From assembly GCA_016190375.1 (NCBI GenBank), contig JACPQR010000232.1, positions 1-32,309 of the forward strand: a stretch of 32,309 bases of DNA. The letters are read 5' to 3'. A program made the position numbers and the translations under genes. Source of the stretch: Deltaproteobacteria bacterium. Lineage in GTDB: Bacteria > Myxococcota_A > Polyangia > JACPQR01. The notes under the pieces are model-generated. The model had not been told where the DNA came from and ran no database searches. It saw nothing but the letters and a program-made list of their open reading frames with translations. Numbering within the stretch: the stretch's first letter is position 1; every line of letters starts with the position of its first letter. Shown here piece by piece: positions 21,495 to 30,166 of the stretch.

Positions 21495-21580
21495 AGTCCC
21501 GGACGCCGCGAGCATCGCCCGACTGCGATGGAGCGCGACATCCAGGGAAGCGACCGGCCGGCGCCGACGTACGATACCGC

Positions 21581-22312
21581 ATGCCGTGGCTCGTCGCCGC
21601 CGCCATGCTCGCCGGGTGCGCAGGCACGCCATCGCCTCGCACGCCGCGCGCCGCGAGCGAGAGCGAGGTCGCGGCGTGCTCGCCACATCAACTCGAATCG
21701 ATCGAGTCCGTGCGAGCGAACATCGGCGGTTGGTGCGGCACCCCGGACATCACGGCCCACGATGCGCTGCTCGAGGCGGGCGATCCGGTGGTGCCCTGCC
21801 TCGTCGCGACGCTGACCGACGACGAGGAGGTGGTGGCGCGGTTCGCCGCCTGGGTGCTCTCGGACCTCGGCGAGACCTCACGTGCGGTGGCGTGGTGCCG
21901 GTCGAGGCGGCGCGTCCCGGATGACGACCTGGTCTGCTCGCGCACGCAAGGCGTGCTGGCCCGCCGGCGCTGGGCCCCACCCGGGGGCGTCTGGGTCGGC
22001 ACCGCCACCACGGCGCGCTGGCAGGGTTCCCGCGTTCTTCGACGCCAGACGCTCCTGCGTCTCGATCTCTCCGTCTCCGCGGGCCGCGAGGTTCGCGGCA
22101 CGATGTGCGAGGACCAACGTTGCGCCGCCATCGCCTCGGGCCTCTGGCGCGGCGTGCGCGTCGAGCTGACTCCAGAGCCCGGGTCGGGCGTGCAAGCGCT
22201 CGTGCTCCAGCAGGACGACGACGGGCGCTCGCTGCGGGGACGCCCGGGAGCCGCCGGCGCGGTGCCCGACGAGGAGCGTGCGTTCGTCCGTCTGCAGCGC
22301 GACCGTCAGTGA
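21581..22312 (+). CDS. Hypothetical lipoprotein with HEAT-like segment
   Basis: 243 residues. MPWLVAAAMLAGC is a lipoprotein signal (Cys13); an in-frame extension upstream lacks coding character. Residues about 50-95 (DALLEAGDPVVPCLVATL, DDEEVVARFAAWVLSDLG) resemble a HEAT-repeat helix pair. The C-terminal half is beta-rich (GVWVGTATTARWQGSRVLRR, LDLSVSAGREVRGTMC) like small lipid-binding or beta-barrel domains. Five or more Cys suggest disulfides. No family is recognised. It is convergent with the giant TPR gene, 91 bp apart. Confidence 0.78.
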   Translation: MPWLVAAAMLAGCAGTPSPRTPRAASESEVAACSPHQLESIESVRANIGGWCGTPDITAHDALLEAGDPVVPCLVATLTDDEEVVARFAAWVLSDLGETSRAVAWCRSRRRVPDDDLVCSRTQGVLARRRWAPPGGVWVGTATTARWQGSRVLRRQTLLRLDLSVSAGREVRGTMCEDQRCAAIASGLWRGVRVELTPEPGSGVQALVLQQDDDGRSLRGRPGAAGAVPDEERAFVRLQRDRQ

Positions 22313-22403
22313 CGTAGAGTGGCCGGAGCTCGCTCCTCAGCCAGGGATGACTCCCGATGGTTCCGTCGATGCCCTCGTCATCTCGCACAGCGGTCCTGCT
22401 CGG

Positions 22404-25400
22404 TCACGATTTCTCCGGCCGCACGAGGACCCGCGTGCGTGCTCGAGCGAGGAGGCGCTCTATCCTGCGATCGATCCGTCCGAGCTCGTCGGCGGCGAAG
22501 ATCGCCCGCTTGGCCTCCTCGAGCCAGCCGATCGCCTCGGTCGGATTGCCCCTGCGCTCGGCGTCGTCGGCCAGCGCCTCGGCGGCGCGCCTGCACCGGT
22601 CGTGCAGGCCGAGCGCATCCTTGTAGAGCTGCCTGGCGCGGTCCTCGTCGTGCAGCACCCCTGCCGCGATCTGTGCCGCCTCGCACAGGCGGCTCGCCGC
22701 CTCGGTCTGGTCTATCCACACGGTCGACTCGGTGACCAGGACGTCGACGAGCTGCCCCCAGCTCCCGCGTCTCCGCAGCGCCTCACGCAGCTTCTCGTAC
22801 GTCGGCACGTAGTCGGGCGTCGCCGCGATCGCCCTCCAGAGCGCGTCGACCGCGCCGTCGGCGTCGTCGTGGTCCATGCAGAGCTGAGACAGCCTGACGA
22901 GCACGTCGCGCGCCTCCTCGGGCGACCCCAGCCGATCGGCGGCGTCGGATCGGAGGAGCTTCAGGTCGCGCCACCGCCCGTCGAGCTCGTAGAGCCGCTC
23001 GAGCTCCGACGTGACCGACGGCGACGAAGGATCGAGCCCCCGCGCCTGCTCGAGGCAGTCGATCGCGGAGTCGACGTCGTCGAGCTTGCGCGCGAGGACC
23101 CTCGCGCGTTGCACGAGCGCCTCGATGCGGGTGCTCTCCCCGGTCGCCGTCCGGGCCCACAGCGCAAGAACGCGCTGGAGCTCGCCCCAGTCGCCGATCC
23201 TCTCGAGCGCCGACGAGTACGACCCGAGCAGCGCCGGGTCCTTGGGGTCCAGCTCGACGGCCCTGCGCCAGGCAAGAACGGCGCGCTCGAGATCGCCCAG
23301 CCGGTTCGTCCAGATCTCCGCCGCCTGCGCCGCCTCACGCGCGGACGGCGAGCGCGCCGACGCCGGGCCGCTGCGCTCCCACAAGAGCGCGACCAGCCGC
23401 TCCCACTGCCCGAGCTTCGGATACGCGCCGAGGAGCAGCTCCTGGGCCTTCACGTCGTCCGGGTCGAGGGCCAGGAGCTCCTCGCCGGCTCGCGCCGCAT
23501 CGGCGGGCTCGTCCAGGACGGTCGAGTACAGCTCCACGAGGAACCTCAGGGCGTGGACCGCCGCCCCGGCCTGCATGCCCTCCAGCGCGGCCTCCACGGC
23601 CGCCGCCATCAGGCCGCCCTGTCCGCTGGCGCGCGCCGCCTCGATCGCGCGAGGGGCGAGGCCCTCGAGGTCGGGTCTCGAGGTCAAGAGCTCCTGCAGG
23701 ATCGCCCGCGCCGGCGCGGACCTGCCGAGCTCGTCCATGAGGAGGCAGGCCTGCTCGAAGCGTATGCGGAGCCGCTCCTCGGGGTCGCCAACGAGCGAGG
23801 CGAGCTCGTCGTAAACCGCCAGGAGCTCCCCGAACCTCCGGTCGGGCCGGGCGAGCCGTGCGAGTCGTTCGCGCGGACGCGGATCGTCCGGCGTGGCGAT
23901 CGCGAGCGCGGCGGTGCCGTCGAAGGCCAGGCGGTCACCCGCCACCGCGTACAGCTCGGCCGCGCGCTCGAGGTGCCACGAGCCCGAGGCGGCGAGCTTC
24001 GAATGAAGCTGGGCGAGGCGCTTCGCGAAGCGCGACCCTGCGGCGCCCGCGCCCGCCTCGTCCAGCTCCCGCGCGAGCGCCCCCGCCTGGTCCGCGATGT
24101 CGGTCCTCTCCGGAGCGACCTCGAGGGCGCGGAGCCACAGGTCGAAGGCCCGCTCGGGCTGCGCGGCGACCGAGTCCAGGACGCGCCCGACCCGCTCGAG
24201 GATCGCGACCCGTTCGGTCCGGCTGTCGGTCAGCTTCTCGCGCTCCAGCTCCGCGTCGACCCACGCCTCGACCTTGCCCTCCGCGAGGGCCAGCCGCTCG
24301 ATCTCGGCCGCCGTCCTCGGGCCGGCGCCGATCCGGCGGTGGATCTCGAGGTACCGGTCGAGCGCGCCCGCCGGCGCGTCCAGGTCGCGCTCCAGGATCT
24401 GGGCCGCCAGGTCGAGCGCGCAGGCGCCCATCCGCGGATCGGGGCTGCGCGCGGACAGCTCGTCGAGCACCCCGGCGAGGTCCTGCATCCGACCGGACAG
24501 CGTGGCGTAGTGCAGGAGCAACCTCAGGGACGATCGAGTGGGCCCGGTCTCCCGCGCGACGCGAACGGCGGCGTCGAACGCGGCCGCGGGCCGCCTCATC
24601 GCGCGATCGCAGAGCACGGCGACCGCGTGCCATCCCGCCGCTCGCTCGGCCGGCTCGACGGTGGAGACCGCGCGCGACTCGAGCTCCTGCACCACCGATC
24701 CCCACGCGCCGGCCGCCGCGAGCGCGTCGATCCGCGCATCCGCGAGGTCCCGGCGGCCCGGCGCGAGCTCCGCCGCCATGCCGTACAGCTCGACCGCCGC
24801 GCGCGGCTCCGACAGGTTCTCGGAGTTGATCCGCGCGAGCTCCAGGAGCATCGAGAGCCGCTCCGCGGCCGGAGGTCCGAGGTCGAGCTCGGCCCTCAGC
24901 GAGCGAGCCAGGGCTGGCCAGTCCTCCATCCGTGCGTACAGCGCCGCTAGCTGGCGGGCGATCCGGCCGCTCCTGGGGTCGATGCGACGCGCCCGCTCCA
25001 AGGACCGGGCCGCGGGCTCCGCCTCGTGGATCTGCTCGTTCCAGACGGCGGCGATCGCGATGGCCAGATCGAGGCGGTCCATCTTGTCGGAGGCGAGGAG
25101 GAGCTGGCGCTCGAGGGCGTCGATGACGCCCTGCCACTGGCCTCGGCGCCGCTCGGCCTCCTCGAGCCTGCCCAGCACGTCGACGGCGACCGGATCGATC
25201 TCGAGCGCTTCCTGGAGGTGGGCGATCACCCTCTTCGGGTCGGCTTCGAGCTCCGAGGCCCGGACCAGCGCCACCAGGCACTCGCGTGGATCGGTCGACG
25301 CCGACGCCAGGCGCAGCAAGAGCTCGAGCGCCCATGGTCCTTCGCCGCGCTCGGCGTAGTGGGCGGCGAGGAAGCGCAGAGCTTCGGGATCATCCGGCGA

Positions 25401-27722
25401 ATTGCCGAGGACGCGGCGGAACGCGACCGCCCGAGCGGCAGGGTCCCTCGTCGAGCGGGCGATGCGCCGCATGATCTCCGTCCGGTACGGACCCGGGGGC
25501 GTCCGGTCGGCGACCTCGGCGTAGAGCTCGAGAGCCCTCGTGTGGTGGTCCAGCGCCAGGTGAAGCTCGGCGAGCGCCTCGATGGGCTCGAGGTCGGAGG
25601 GATCCTCGCCCCCGAGCTCCTCCCAGCGGCCGATGGCCGCCGAGGGCTCCTCGAGCTCCACGGCGAGCAGGATCGCCAGCCGCTTCCTGATGGCCCGAGC
25701 TTCGGCCGGGCCGGCATGCGGCAACCGATGGTCGAGATGGACGGCCAGCGTCAGGAAGTCCCGGCGTCGCGCGAGAAGGAGCCTCACCTCCTCGCTCGCC
25801 GCGCGGTCGGCAGGGTTCGTCTCGAGACATCGGGTGTGCAGCGCGAGCGCCTCGTCATCGTCGGTCGCCAGCTCGGCGACCTCGTGCAGCAAGCGGACCA
25901 GGTCGGCAGGGGCGTGCGAGCGCCGCTCCATCGGCACTCGCCCGGCCTCAAGGGACGCGAGCCGCCGGCGCAAGACGCTCTCGAGCTGCTCGGCATGCGC
26001 CGGCTCGCGCGCGATCCTCTCGAGCGCGAGGAGCGCGTGAGGCTCGACGGGGTCGATGGTCAGGACGCGCTCGAACGCGTGCCAGGCCTCGCGGAGCTCC
26101 CACCGGCCCAGGTGGAGCTCGCCGAGGCGGCAGAGGCTCTCGGCTCGCAGGACGTCGGTCGGCGCGGCGTCGACCTTCGCCCTGAGCGCGGCGAGGTCGC
26201 GGTCGTCGACGCCGACCCGACTCCTCAGACGCCCGAGCTCGGCCTGCACCTCCGCCGATCCCGGCCGGACCCGCGCGAGCCGCTCGACCAGGGGCAAGAG
26301 CTCCGCGTCTTCCATTCCCTGCTGAGCGCCGATTCGCACGCAGGTCGCCATCACCTCCGCCCGGGCGTCCTGGTCCGAGGCGTCCCACGCGGGCGAGTCC
26401 GCCGAGGCCATGAGGCCCAGGAGGCCCTCGCGCCACCTCGTGCCGCCGAGGAGCTCCGAGCAGAGCGACAGGGCCTGAGGTTCGTGGGGATCGTCGACCA
26501 GGATCTCGCGAAGCGTGGCGCAAAGCCGCCCTGCTCCGGCCGCATCGCCGTCCCGGGCGCGATCTCGCCAGAAGGCCAGGGCGCGATGACGGATCCGGTT
26601 CCTGTCGGCCGCCGGTCTGGAGTGCATGGCGCCCACGAGCCTGCGGAACAGGAGCTCCACGCGATCCCAGTCCCCTCGCCCTCGGGCGTCCTCGAACAGC
26701 CACGAGAACGACACCTCGTCATCCGGCTGCAGAGCCAGGGCGCTGCCGTACGCCTCGCGGGCGAGGTCGAGGCGCGACCAGGGTGGCTTCGATGCCAGCT
26801 CGCCCATGCGACGGAGCACCTCCACGCGTGCGGACGGCAGCGCCCCGCGAACCTGCGCCGAGAGCTCGCGCTCGAGGTCGCCAAAGCGCCGCTCGGCGAG
26901 GAGTGCCCTGTACAGGGCATCGCGAAGGTCGGGATCCTCTCGCAGTGCCAGCGACCGGCGGAGGCGATCGACCGTCGCCGGATCGGTGAGGGAGCCGCGC
27001 TGGGCGAGGTCGGCCTCCTCGCTCGCGATCTCGACGTCGCTCGGAGGCAGCGCCGTCGAGTGCGGAGGCCACGCGTCTTTCGCCGCGACCAGCGCGCGAA
27101 CGAGCTCGACGCGCAGCTCGCGGCTGCTTCGATCGAGCGACGAAGCACGCCGGAGCGCGATGACCGCGAACGCCGGGTCGCCCTGGCGCGCGAGCCTGGC
27201 GAGCGTCCGGGTGACGGCGCTCAGCTTCTCGCGAGGGACTCGCTCCTCCTGCAGGAGCTGCTCGATGGCGCCGGCGGCATCGACCGGCCGGCCCGCGAGC
27301 TCGTACAGCTCGGCGAGCAGCGTCAGCGTGGCGACGCTGGCTCGCGGCCCCCGGGCAGCCTCCGCGAGCTGCAGCGCGAGGTCGTAGCGGCGCAGCTTCT
27401 CGCGAGCCAGCGACGCGGCCTCGAGGTACACGTCCACCCGCTCGGCGTCCAGCCGCGTCCGGGCGCGCAAGGCCAGGACCTCGACCACCGTGCTCCATCG
27501 ACCCGACGCGCGGGCCCAGCTCTCGACGGCCTCGAGGTCCTCGTCCGCCGGGCTCACCCTGGCCCGATCGAGACGCACCATCGGCGCAGGCTGCGGGACC
27601 GCGCGCGCGCCAAGGTCGAGGAGCCGCTCGCCCTCCGCGCTCCTGGGGAGGGGCTGGCTCTCCACGTCGGGTAGATCCCCGGGGAGGGCATCGGGCGATA
27701 CCGGTGCGCGAGGCTTGGACAT
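22404..27722 (-). CDS. Giant TPR-repeat protein (1772 residues)
   Basis: 1772 residues, the largest gene in the window. After a short disordered N-terminus (about 1-60, Pro-rich) almost the whole length consists of helical tetratricopeptide-type hairpins. Examples are LALQLAEAARGPRASVATLT, WHAFERVLTIDPVEPHALLALE, HLQEALEIDPVAVDVLGRLE, AVLAWRRAVELDPKDPALLG and AIDCLEQARGLDPSSPSVTS. No signal peptide or transmembrane segment is seen, so it is probably a cytoplasmic scaffold. Similar long TPR proteins are common in myxobacteria. A TAGAAT box lies 13 bases upstream of the ATG. Uniform codon use and lack of stops indicate an intact gene. Confidence 0.92.
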   Translation of the reverse strand: MSKPRAPVSPDALPGDLPDVESQPLPRSAEGERLLDLGARAVPQPAPMVRLDRARVSPADEDLEAVESWARASGRWSTVVEVLALRARTRLDAERVDVYLEAASLAREKLRRYDLALQLAEAARGPRASVATLTLLAELYELAGRPVDAAGAIEQLLQEERVPREKLSAVTRTLARLARQGDPAFAVIALRRASSLDRSSRELRVELVRALVAAKDAWPPHSTALPPSDVEIASEEADLAQRGSLTDPATVDRLRRSLALREDPDLRDALYRALLAERRFGDLERELSAQVRGALPSARVEVLRRMGELASKPPWSRLDLAREAYGSALALQPDDEVSFSWLFEDARGRGDWDRVELLFRRLVGAMHSRPAADRNRIRHRALAFWRDRARDGDAAGAGRLCATLREILVDDPHEPQALSLCSELLGGTRWREGLLGLMASADSPAWDASDQDARAEVMATCVRIGAQQGMEDAELLPLVERLARVRPGSAEVQAELGRLRSRVGVDDRDLAALRAKVDAAPTDVLRAESLCRLGELHLGRWELREAWHAFERVLTIDPVEPHALLALERIAREPAHAEQLESVLRRRLASLEAGRVPMERRSHAPADLVRLLHEVAELATDDDEALALHTRCLETNPADRAASEEVRLLLARRRDFLTLAVHLDHRLPHAGPAEARAIRKRLAILLAVELEEPSAAIGRWEELGGEDPSDLEPIEALAELHLALDHHTRALELYAEVADRTPPGPYRTEIMRRIARSTRDPAARAVAFRRVLGNSPDDPEALRFLAAHYAERGEGPWALELLLRLASASTDPRECLVALVRASELEADPKRVIAHLQEALEIDPVAVDVLGRLEEAERRRGQWQGVIDALERQLLLASDKMDRLDLAIAIAAVWNEQIHEAEPAARSLERARRIDPRSGRIARQLAALYARMEDWPALARSLRAELDLGPPAAERLSMLLELARINSENLSEPRAAVELYGMAAELAPGRRDLADARIDALAAAGAWGSVVQELESRAVSTVEPAERAAGWHAVAVLCDRAMRRPAAAFDAAVRVARETGPTRSSLRLLLHYATLSGRMQDLAGVLDELSARSPDPRMGACALDLAAQILERDLDAPAGALDRYLEIHRRIGAGPRTAAEIERLALAEGKVEAWVDAELEREKLTDSRTERVAILERVGRVLDSVAAQPERAFDLWLRALEVAPERTDIADQAGALARELDEAGAGAAGSRFAKRLAQLHSKLAASGSWHLERAAELYAVAGDRLAFDGTAALAIATPDDPRPRERLARLARPDRRFGELLAVYDELASLVGDPEERLRIRFEQACLLMDELGRSAPARAILQELLTSRPDLEGLAPRAIEAARASGQGGLMAAAVEAALEGMQAGAAVHALRFLVELYSTVLDEPADAARAGEELLALDPDDVKAQELLLGAYPKLGQWERLVALLWERSGPASARSPSAREAAQAAEIWTNRLGDLERAVLAWRRAVELDPKDPALLGSYSSALERIGDWGELQRVLALWARTATGESTRIEALVQRARVLARKLDDVDSAIDCLEQARGLDPSSPSVTSELERLYELDGRWRDLKLLRSDAADRLGSPEEARDVLVRLSQLCMDHDDADGAVDALWRAIAATPDYVPTYEKLREALRRRGSWGQLVDVLVTESTVWIDQTEAASRLCEAAQIAAGVLHDEDRARQLYKDALGLHDRCRRAAEALADDAERRGNPTEAIGWLEEAKRAIFAADELGRIDRRIERLLARARTRVLVRPEKS

Positions 27723-27874
27723 GCGGCAGGCGACGATTCTATGCCATGCTCCGGGGCCGCTCGTCCCCGTAAGGAATTTCGAGCTCTTTCGTTCGTTTCA
27801 AAGCTCGATGAGGCTTCTTTGCTCGACTGATGCGCCGACCTGTGGCAAACCCGCGGTCGGAAGGAGGACCCGAG
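27723..27874. promoter_or_regulatory. AT-richer divergent promoter region
   Basis: This 152-bp gap between the divergent TPR and OmpA-like genes is the least GC-rich stretch nearby. TAGAAT (27741-27736 on the minus strand) resembles a -10 box for the TPR gene. Around 27780-27825, GAGCTCTTT and AAAGCTC can pair imperfectly, and a similar CTTTGCTC follows. AGGAGG lies before the OmpA-like start. No specific regulator site can be named. Confidence 0.35.
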
Positions 27875-28552
27875 ATGAGTGCTAGCCGTTCCCAAGCCGG
27901 ACCACCCTCAAACCCACCGGCACCGCCCCCACCGGCTTGGGGACGTGCAAGGAACGGCGCCTGCCCGGCGCCGGTATCTCGAACACGTTCGAGAATTCTG
28001 GCTTCGGCCCTCCTGGCCATGGCGTGGGGCTGCGGCAGCGAAGAGCCACGCGTGCGGCGCCCGACTCCGCCTCGCCAGGAAGAGCCTCGAGCCGTGCAGG
28101 AGATGCCGACGCCCGCCAGGACCGAGCTGGCGCAGGGCGACATGCGCGACGTTCTGCTGAGCCTGAGCCGCGTTCACTTCGCGCTCGACTCGGAGGAGCT
28201 GCCCCCGCCGTCTCGCGACGCCCTCGACCAGGCGGCCACGAAGCTCCGAGAGCACCCCGAGGTCGCGCTCTTCATCGAGGGGCACGCCGACTCGCGCGGC
28301 GCTCCCGAGTACAACCTCGCGCTCGGCCAGCGACGAGGCTCGACCGTCGCGAACTACCTCGTCCGGTCGGGCGTGGGAGGCGACCGGCTGAGCGTCGTCA
28401 GCTACGGCGAGGAGCGCCCCCTGGCAGACGGCGAGGACCAGGCGGCCATGGCCCGCAACCGCCGCGTGGAGTTCCGCCTGATGCGCGGCGAGGTCCAGCT
28501 CGTCCTCGAGGAAGGCGCGCTCGTCAACGACCGCGGGACCGTCATCCAGTAG
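27875..28552 (+). CDS. OmpA/Pal-family peptidoglycan-associated lipoprotein
   Basis: 225 residues from ATG 27875, eight bases after an AGGAGG site. An unusually long Pro-rich n-region (1-40) precedes the hydrophobic ILASALLAMAWGC with Cys53 as the likely lipidation site. The OmpA-like domain spans about 99-203: VHFALDSEELPPPSRDAL, LFIEGHADSRGAPEYNLALG, Asp139 and Arg196-Arg197 (ARNRRVEF) at the positions that bind diaminopimelate. It would tie the outer membrane to peptidoglycan. Its stop overlaps the glutaredoxin GTG by one base, so it leads a co-directional run of six genes. An inverted repeat lies within its first codons. Confidence 0.9.
   Translation: MSASRSQAGPPSNPPAPPPPAWGRARNGACPAPVSRTRSRILASALLAMAWGCGSEEPRVRRPTPPRQEEPRAVQEMPTPARTELAQGDMRDVLLSLSRVHFALDSEELPPPSRDALDQAATKLREHPEVALFIEGHADSRGAPEYNLALGQRRGSTVANYLVRSGVGGDRLSVVSYGEERPLADGEDQAAMARNRRVEFRLMRGEVQLVLEEGALVNDRGTVIQ
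27891..27941. repeat. 10-bp inverted repeat within the 5' end of the OmpA-like gene
   Basis: CCCAAGCCGG (27891-27900) and CCGGCTTGGG (27932-27941) are perfect inverted arms separated by 31 bp, only 16 bp after the start codon. In the mRNA they could pair around the first codons and slow translation. They may also be left over from a non-coding element if the gene starts later than assumed. Confidence 0.55.
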
Positions 28553-28818
28553 TGGGGACTTCCGAGGTCGTCGTCTACTCCACTACCTATTGCGGTTACT
28601 GCACCCGCGCCAAGGCATTGCTCGAACGTCGCGGGATCGCTTTCCGCGAGGTCGACGTCACCCACGATCCGGTCATGCGGGATTGGCTGGTCCAGACCAC
28701 CGGCCGCCGGACCGTCCCGCAGATCTTCATCGGCGGCCGTCCCATCGGAGGCTTTGACGAGCTGGCGGTGCTCGATAGGAGCGGCGAGCTCGCTCGATTG
28801 GTGCGCACTCCCGATTGA
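28552..28818 (+). CDS. grx: Glutaredoxin
   Basis: 88 residues with a GTG start one base into the previous stop (TAGTG). Thioredoxin-fold glutaredoxin with the dithiol active site Cys14-Gly-Tyr-Cys17 (TTYCGYCTRAKALL), the cis-proline motif TVPQIFIGG and the glutathione-binding GGFDEL. The length is that of class I glutaredoxins. The active site CGYC differs from the usual CPYC. It would reduce disulfides in the cytoplasm using glutathione. It is followed by a superoxide-reductase-like gene, making a small redox group. Confidence 0.95.
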   Translation: MGTSEVVVYSTTYCGYCTRAKALLERRGIAFREVDVTHDPVMRDWLVQTTGRRTVPQIFIGGRPIGGFDELAVLDRSGELARLVRTPD

Positions 28819-28851
28819 CAAGAGAAGCGGTCCCGCCGTACGCATGCGGCC

Positions 28852-29292
28852 ATGCCCGCGAGCCGCAGGACCTTCGTCAAGTCGCTTGTCATCGGTGCCG
28901 TCGGAGCCGTGGCGGGGCGAGCCCGCGCGCAGGACGCCGATCCCTTCGCGACCATGCATCGCGCGGCAGACCCCGCGCACCCGACGCCGGAGGAGCGCGC
29001 CCACGCGCCGGCGTTGACGGTCCCGGCGCGAGTGCGCTCCGGGAGGGCCTTCGATCTCGGGATCGCCGTCGGCGCGCCGCTGCACGAGAGCTCGGCCGAG
29101 CACCACATCGAGTGGATCGAGGTCCGTGTGGGCAGCCGTCAGGTCGCGCGCCTCGAGCTCGCGCCGGCAGGCGCCCAGCCGCTCCTGCGCGTCCGGATCG
29201 TCCTCGGCGAATCGGCTCCCGTCAGGGTCATGGCGATGTGCAGCCGCCACGGCCTCTGGGAGACCACGCGGACCGTGCAGGTCGGCGCCTGA
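28852..29292 (+). CDS. Tat-exported superoxide-reductase-like (class II SORL) protein
   Basis: 146 residues. SRRTFVKSLVIGAVGAVAGRARA is split here as a Tat signal: SRRTFVK then a weakly hydrophobic stretch ending ARA. The domain matches desulfoferrodoxin/neelaredoxin: iron ligands His51 (AHAP), His78 and His84 (HESSAEHHIEWIEV; His85 is the neighbouring residue), Cys130 and His133 (CSRHGLW). These form the Fe(His)4Cys-type centre that reduces superoxide, provided the fourth His is one of these or His85. The catalytic Lys of the EKHVP loop is replaced (RAHAP). The folded, metal-loaded protein is exported to the periplasm. The stop overlaps the next start (TGATG). Confidence 0.88.
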   Translation: MPASRRTFVKSLVIGAVGAVAGRARAQDADPFATMHRAADPAHPTPEERAHAPALTVPARVRSGRAFDLGIAVGAPLHESSAEHHIEWIEVRVGSRQVARLELAPAGAQPLLRVRIVLGESAPVRVMAMCSRHGLWETTRTVQVGA

Positions 29293-29777
29293 TGCGTGGT
29301 GGAGCTCGAGCGGCAGTTCTCCTGGCCCTGTGCGCCGGCTGCTCGGATCTCGACGACTTCAGCACCCGGCAGGACGAGGTCTGGCGAGGCCCCATCGTCG
29401 AGGCGAGCTTCGTCCGTCGCGGCTTCGGCGATCTGCCCACGATGGACCTCGCGCCCCTCGACCTCTCGAACGCGACGAGCGGCCCCGGGCGCGTGACCAC
29501 GAGCGATGGGACGTTCGCGGACGCAGCGCTCCTGCCAATCGCGGCGCTCCCGCACGACGCCCTGAGCGATCTGAGCTTCGGCACGGGACGGCTCAAGAGC
29601 TACCTCTTCCTGGTCGAGGTGAGCGCCGGGCCGCGCTCCGGCGAGATGGCGCTGGCCGTCCTGTCCCTCCTCGAGGACGACTCGGTCGAGCTGCGCATCA
29701 TCCTCGGCACGGGCCTCGATCCGGGATCCGACGACCTGTACGGCATCTTCCGCCTGACCAGGCAGAAGCGCGGCTGA
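29292..29777 (+). CDS. Hypothetical lipoprotein in the redox operon
   Basis: 161 residues. MRGGARAAVLLALCAGC is a lipoprotein signal with Cys17. The mature part starts SDLDDFSTRQDEVWRGPIVE and is beta-rich (VEASFVRRGFG, GRLKSYLFLVEVS, VELRIILGTGLD), ending YGIFRLTRQKRG. No family is recognised. The ATG overlaps the stop of the SOR-like gene by one base and the stop lies two bases before the response regulator, so it is co-transcribed. It may be a partner of an envelope process; that is inference. Confidence 0.82.
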   Translation: MRGGARAAVLLALCAGCSDLDDFSTRQDEVWRGPIVEASFVRRGFGDLPTMDLAPLDLSNATSGPGRVTTSDGTFADAALLPIAALPHDALSDLSFGTGRLKSYLFLVEVSAGPRSGEMALAVLSLLEDDSVELRIILGTGLDPGSDDLYGIFRLTRQKRG

Positions 29778-29779
29778 CG

Positions 29780-30166
29780 ATGTCCGACTCCCTGACGATT
29801 TTGTGCGCGGAGGACAACCCGCAGAACCTCCTGCTCCTGCAGAAGCTCCTCACCGACGCGGGATACCGCGTGCTCGGAGCTCCGGATGGCCCCACCGCGG
29901 TCGGGCTGGCGGACAAGGAGCGACCGGCGCTCATCCTCGTCGACATCCACTTGCCCGGCTTCGACGGCTTCGAGGCCGTCCGCCGGATCCGCGAGCTTCC
30001 CGGTCTCGCCAAGGTCCCGATCGTCGCGCTGACGGCCGACGTGATCCGCGGGGATCGAAGCCGCGGCCTCGAGGCCGGCTTCGACGACTGGATCGGCAAG
30101 CCCTTCCGCATAGACTCCCTCTTGGCCCGGATCCGCGAGCTGATCGAGGCGTCCCGGTCGACCTGA
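29780..30166 (+). CDS. Single-domain response regulator (CheY-like receiver)
   Basis: 128 residues consisting of one receiver domain. Acidic pocket Glu11-Asp12 (ILCAEDNPQN), phospho-acceptor Asp55 (LILVDIHLPGFDG), Thr in IVALTADV and the conserved Lys in WIGKPF. There is no output domain, so it must act through a protein partner or as a phosphate relay. The sequence resembles receivers of hybrid-kinase systems (PALILVDIHLPGFDGFEAV, split at 49-67). No histidine kinase is encoded nearby. The stop overlaps tsaD (TGATG), which suggests co-expression. Confidence 0.95.
   Translation: MSDSLTILCAEDNPQNLLLLQKLLTDAGYRVLGAPDGPTAVGLADKERPALILVDIHLPGFDGFEAVRRIRELPGLAKVPIVALTADVIRGDRSRGLEAGFDDWIGKPFRIDSLLARIRELIEASRST

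Noticed and set aside
22278..27674. Two plus-strand open frames of about 890 and 882 codons opposite the TPR gene
   Set aside because: They mirror the minus-strand gene in very high-GC DNA, where stops are rare in the antisense frame. They lack domains and are full of Arg/Leu/Pro/Glu low complexity, while the minus frame shows clear TPR structure.
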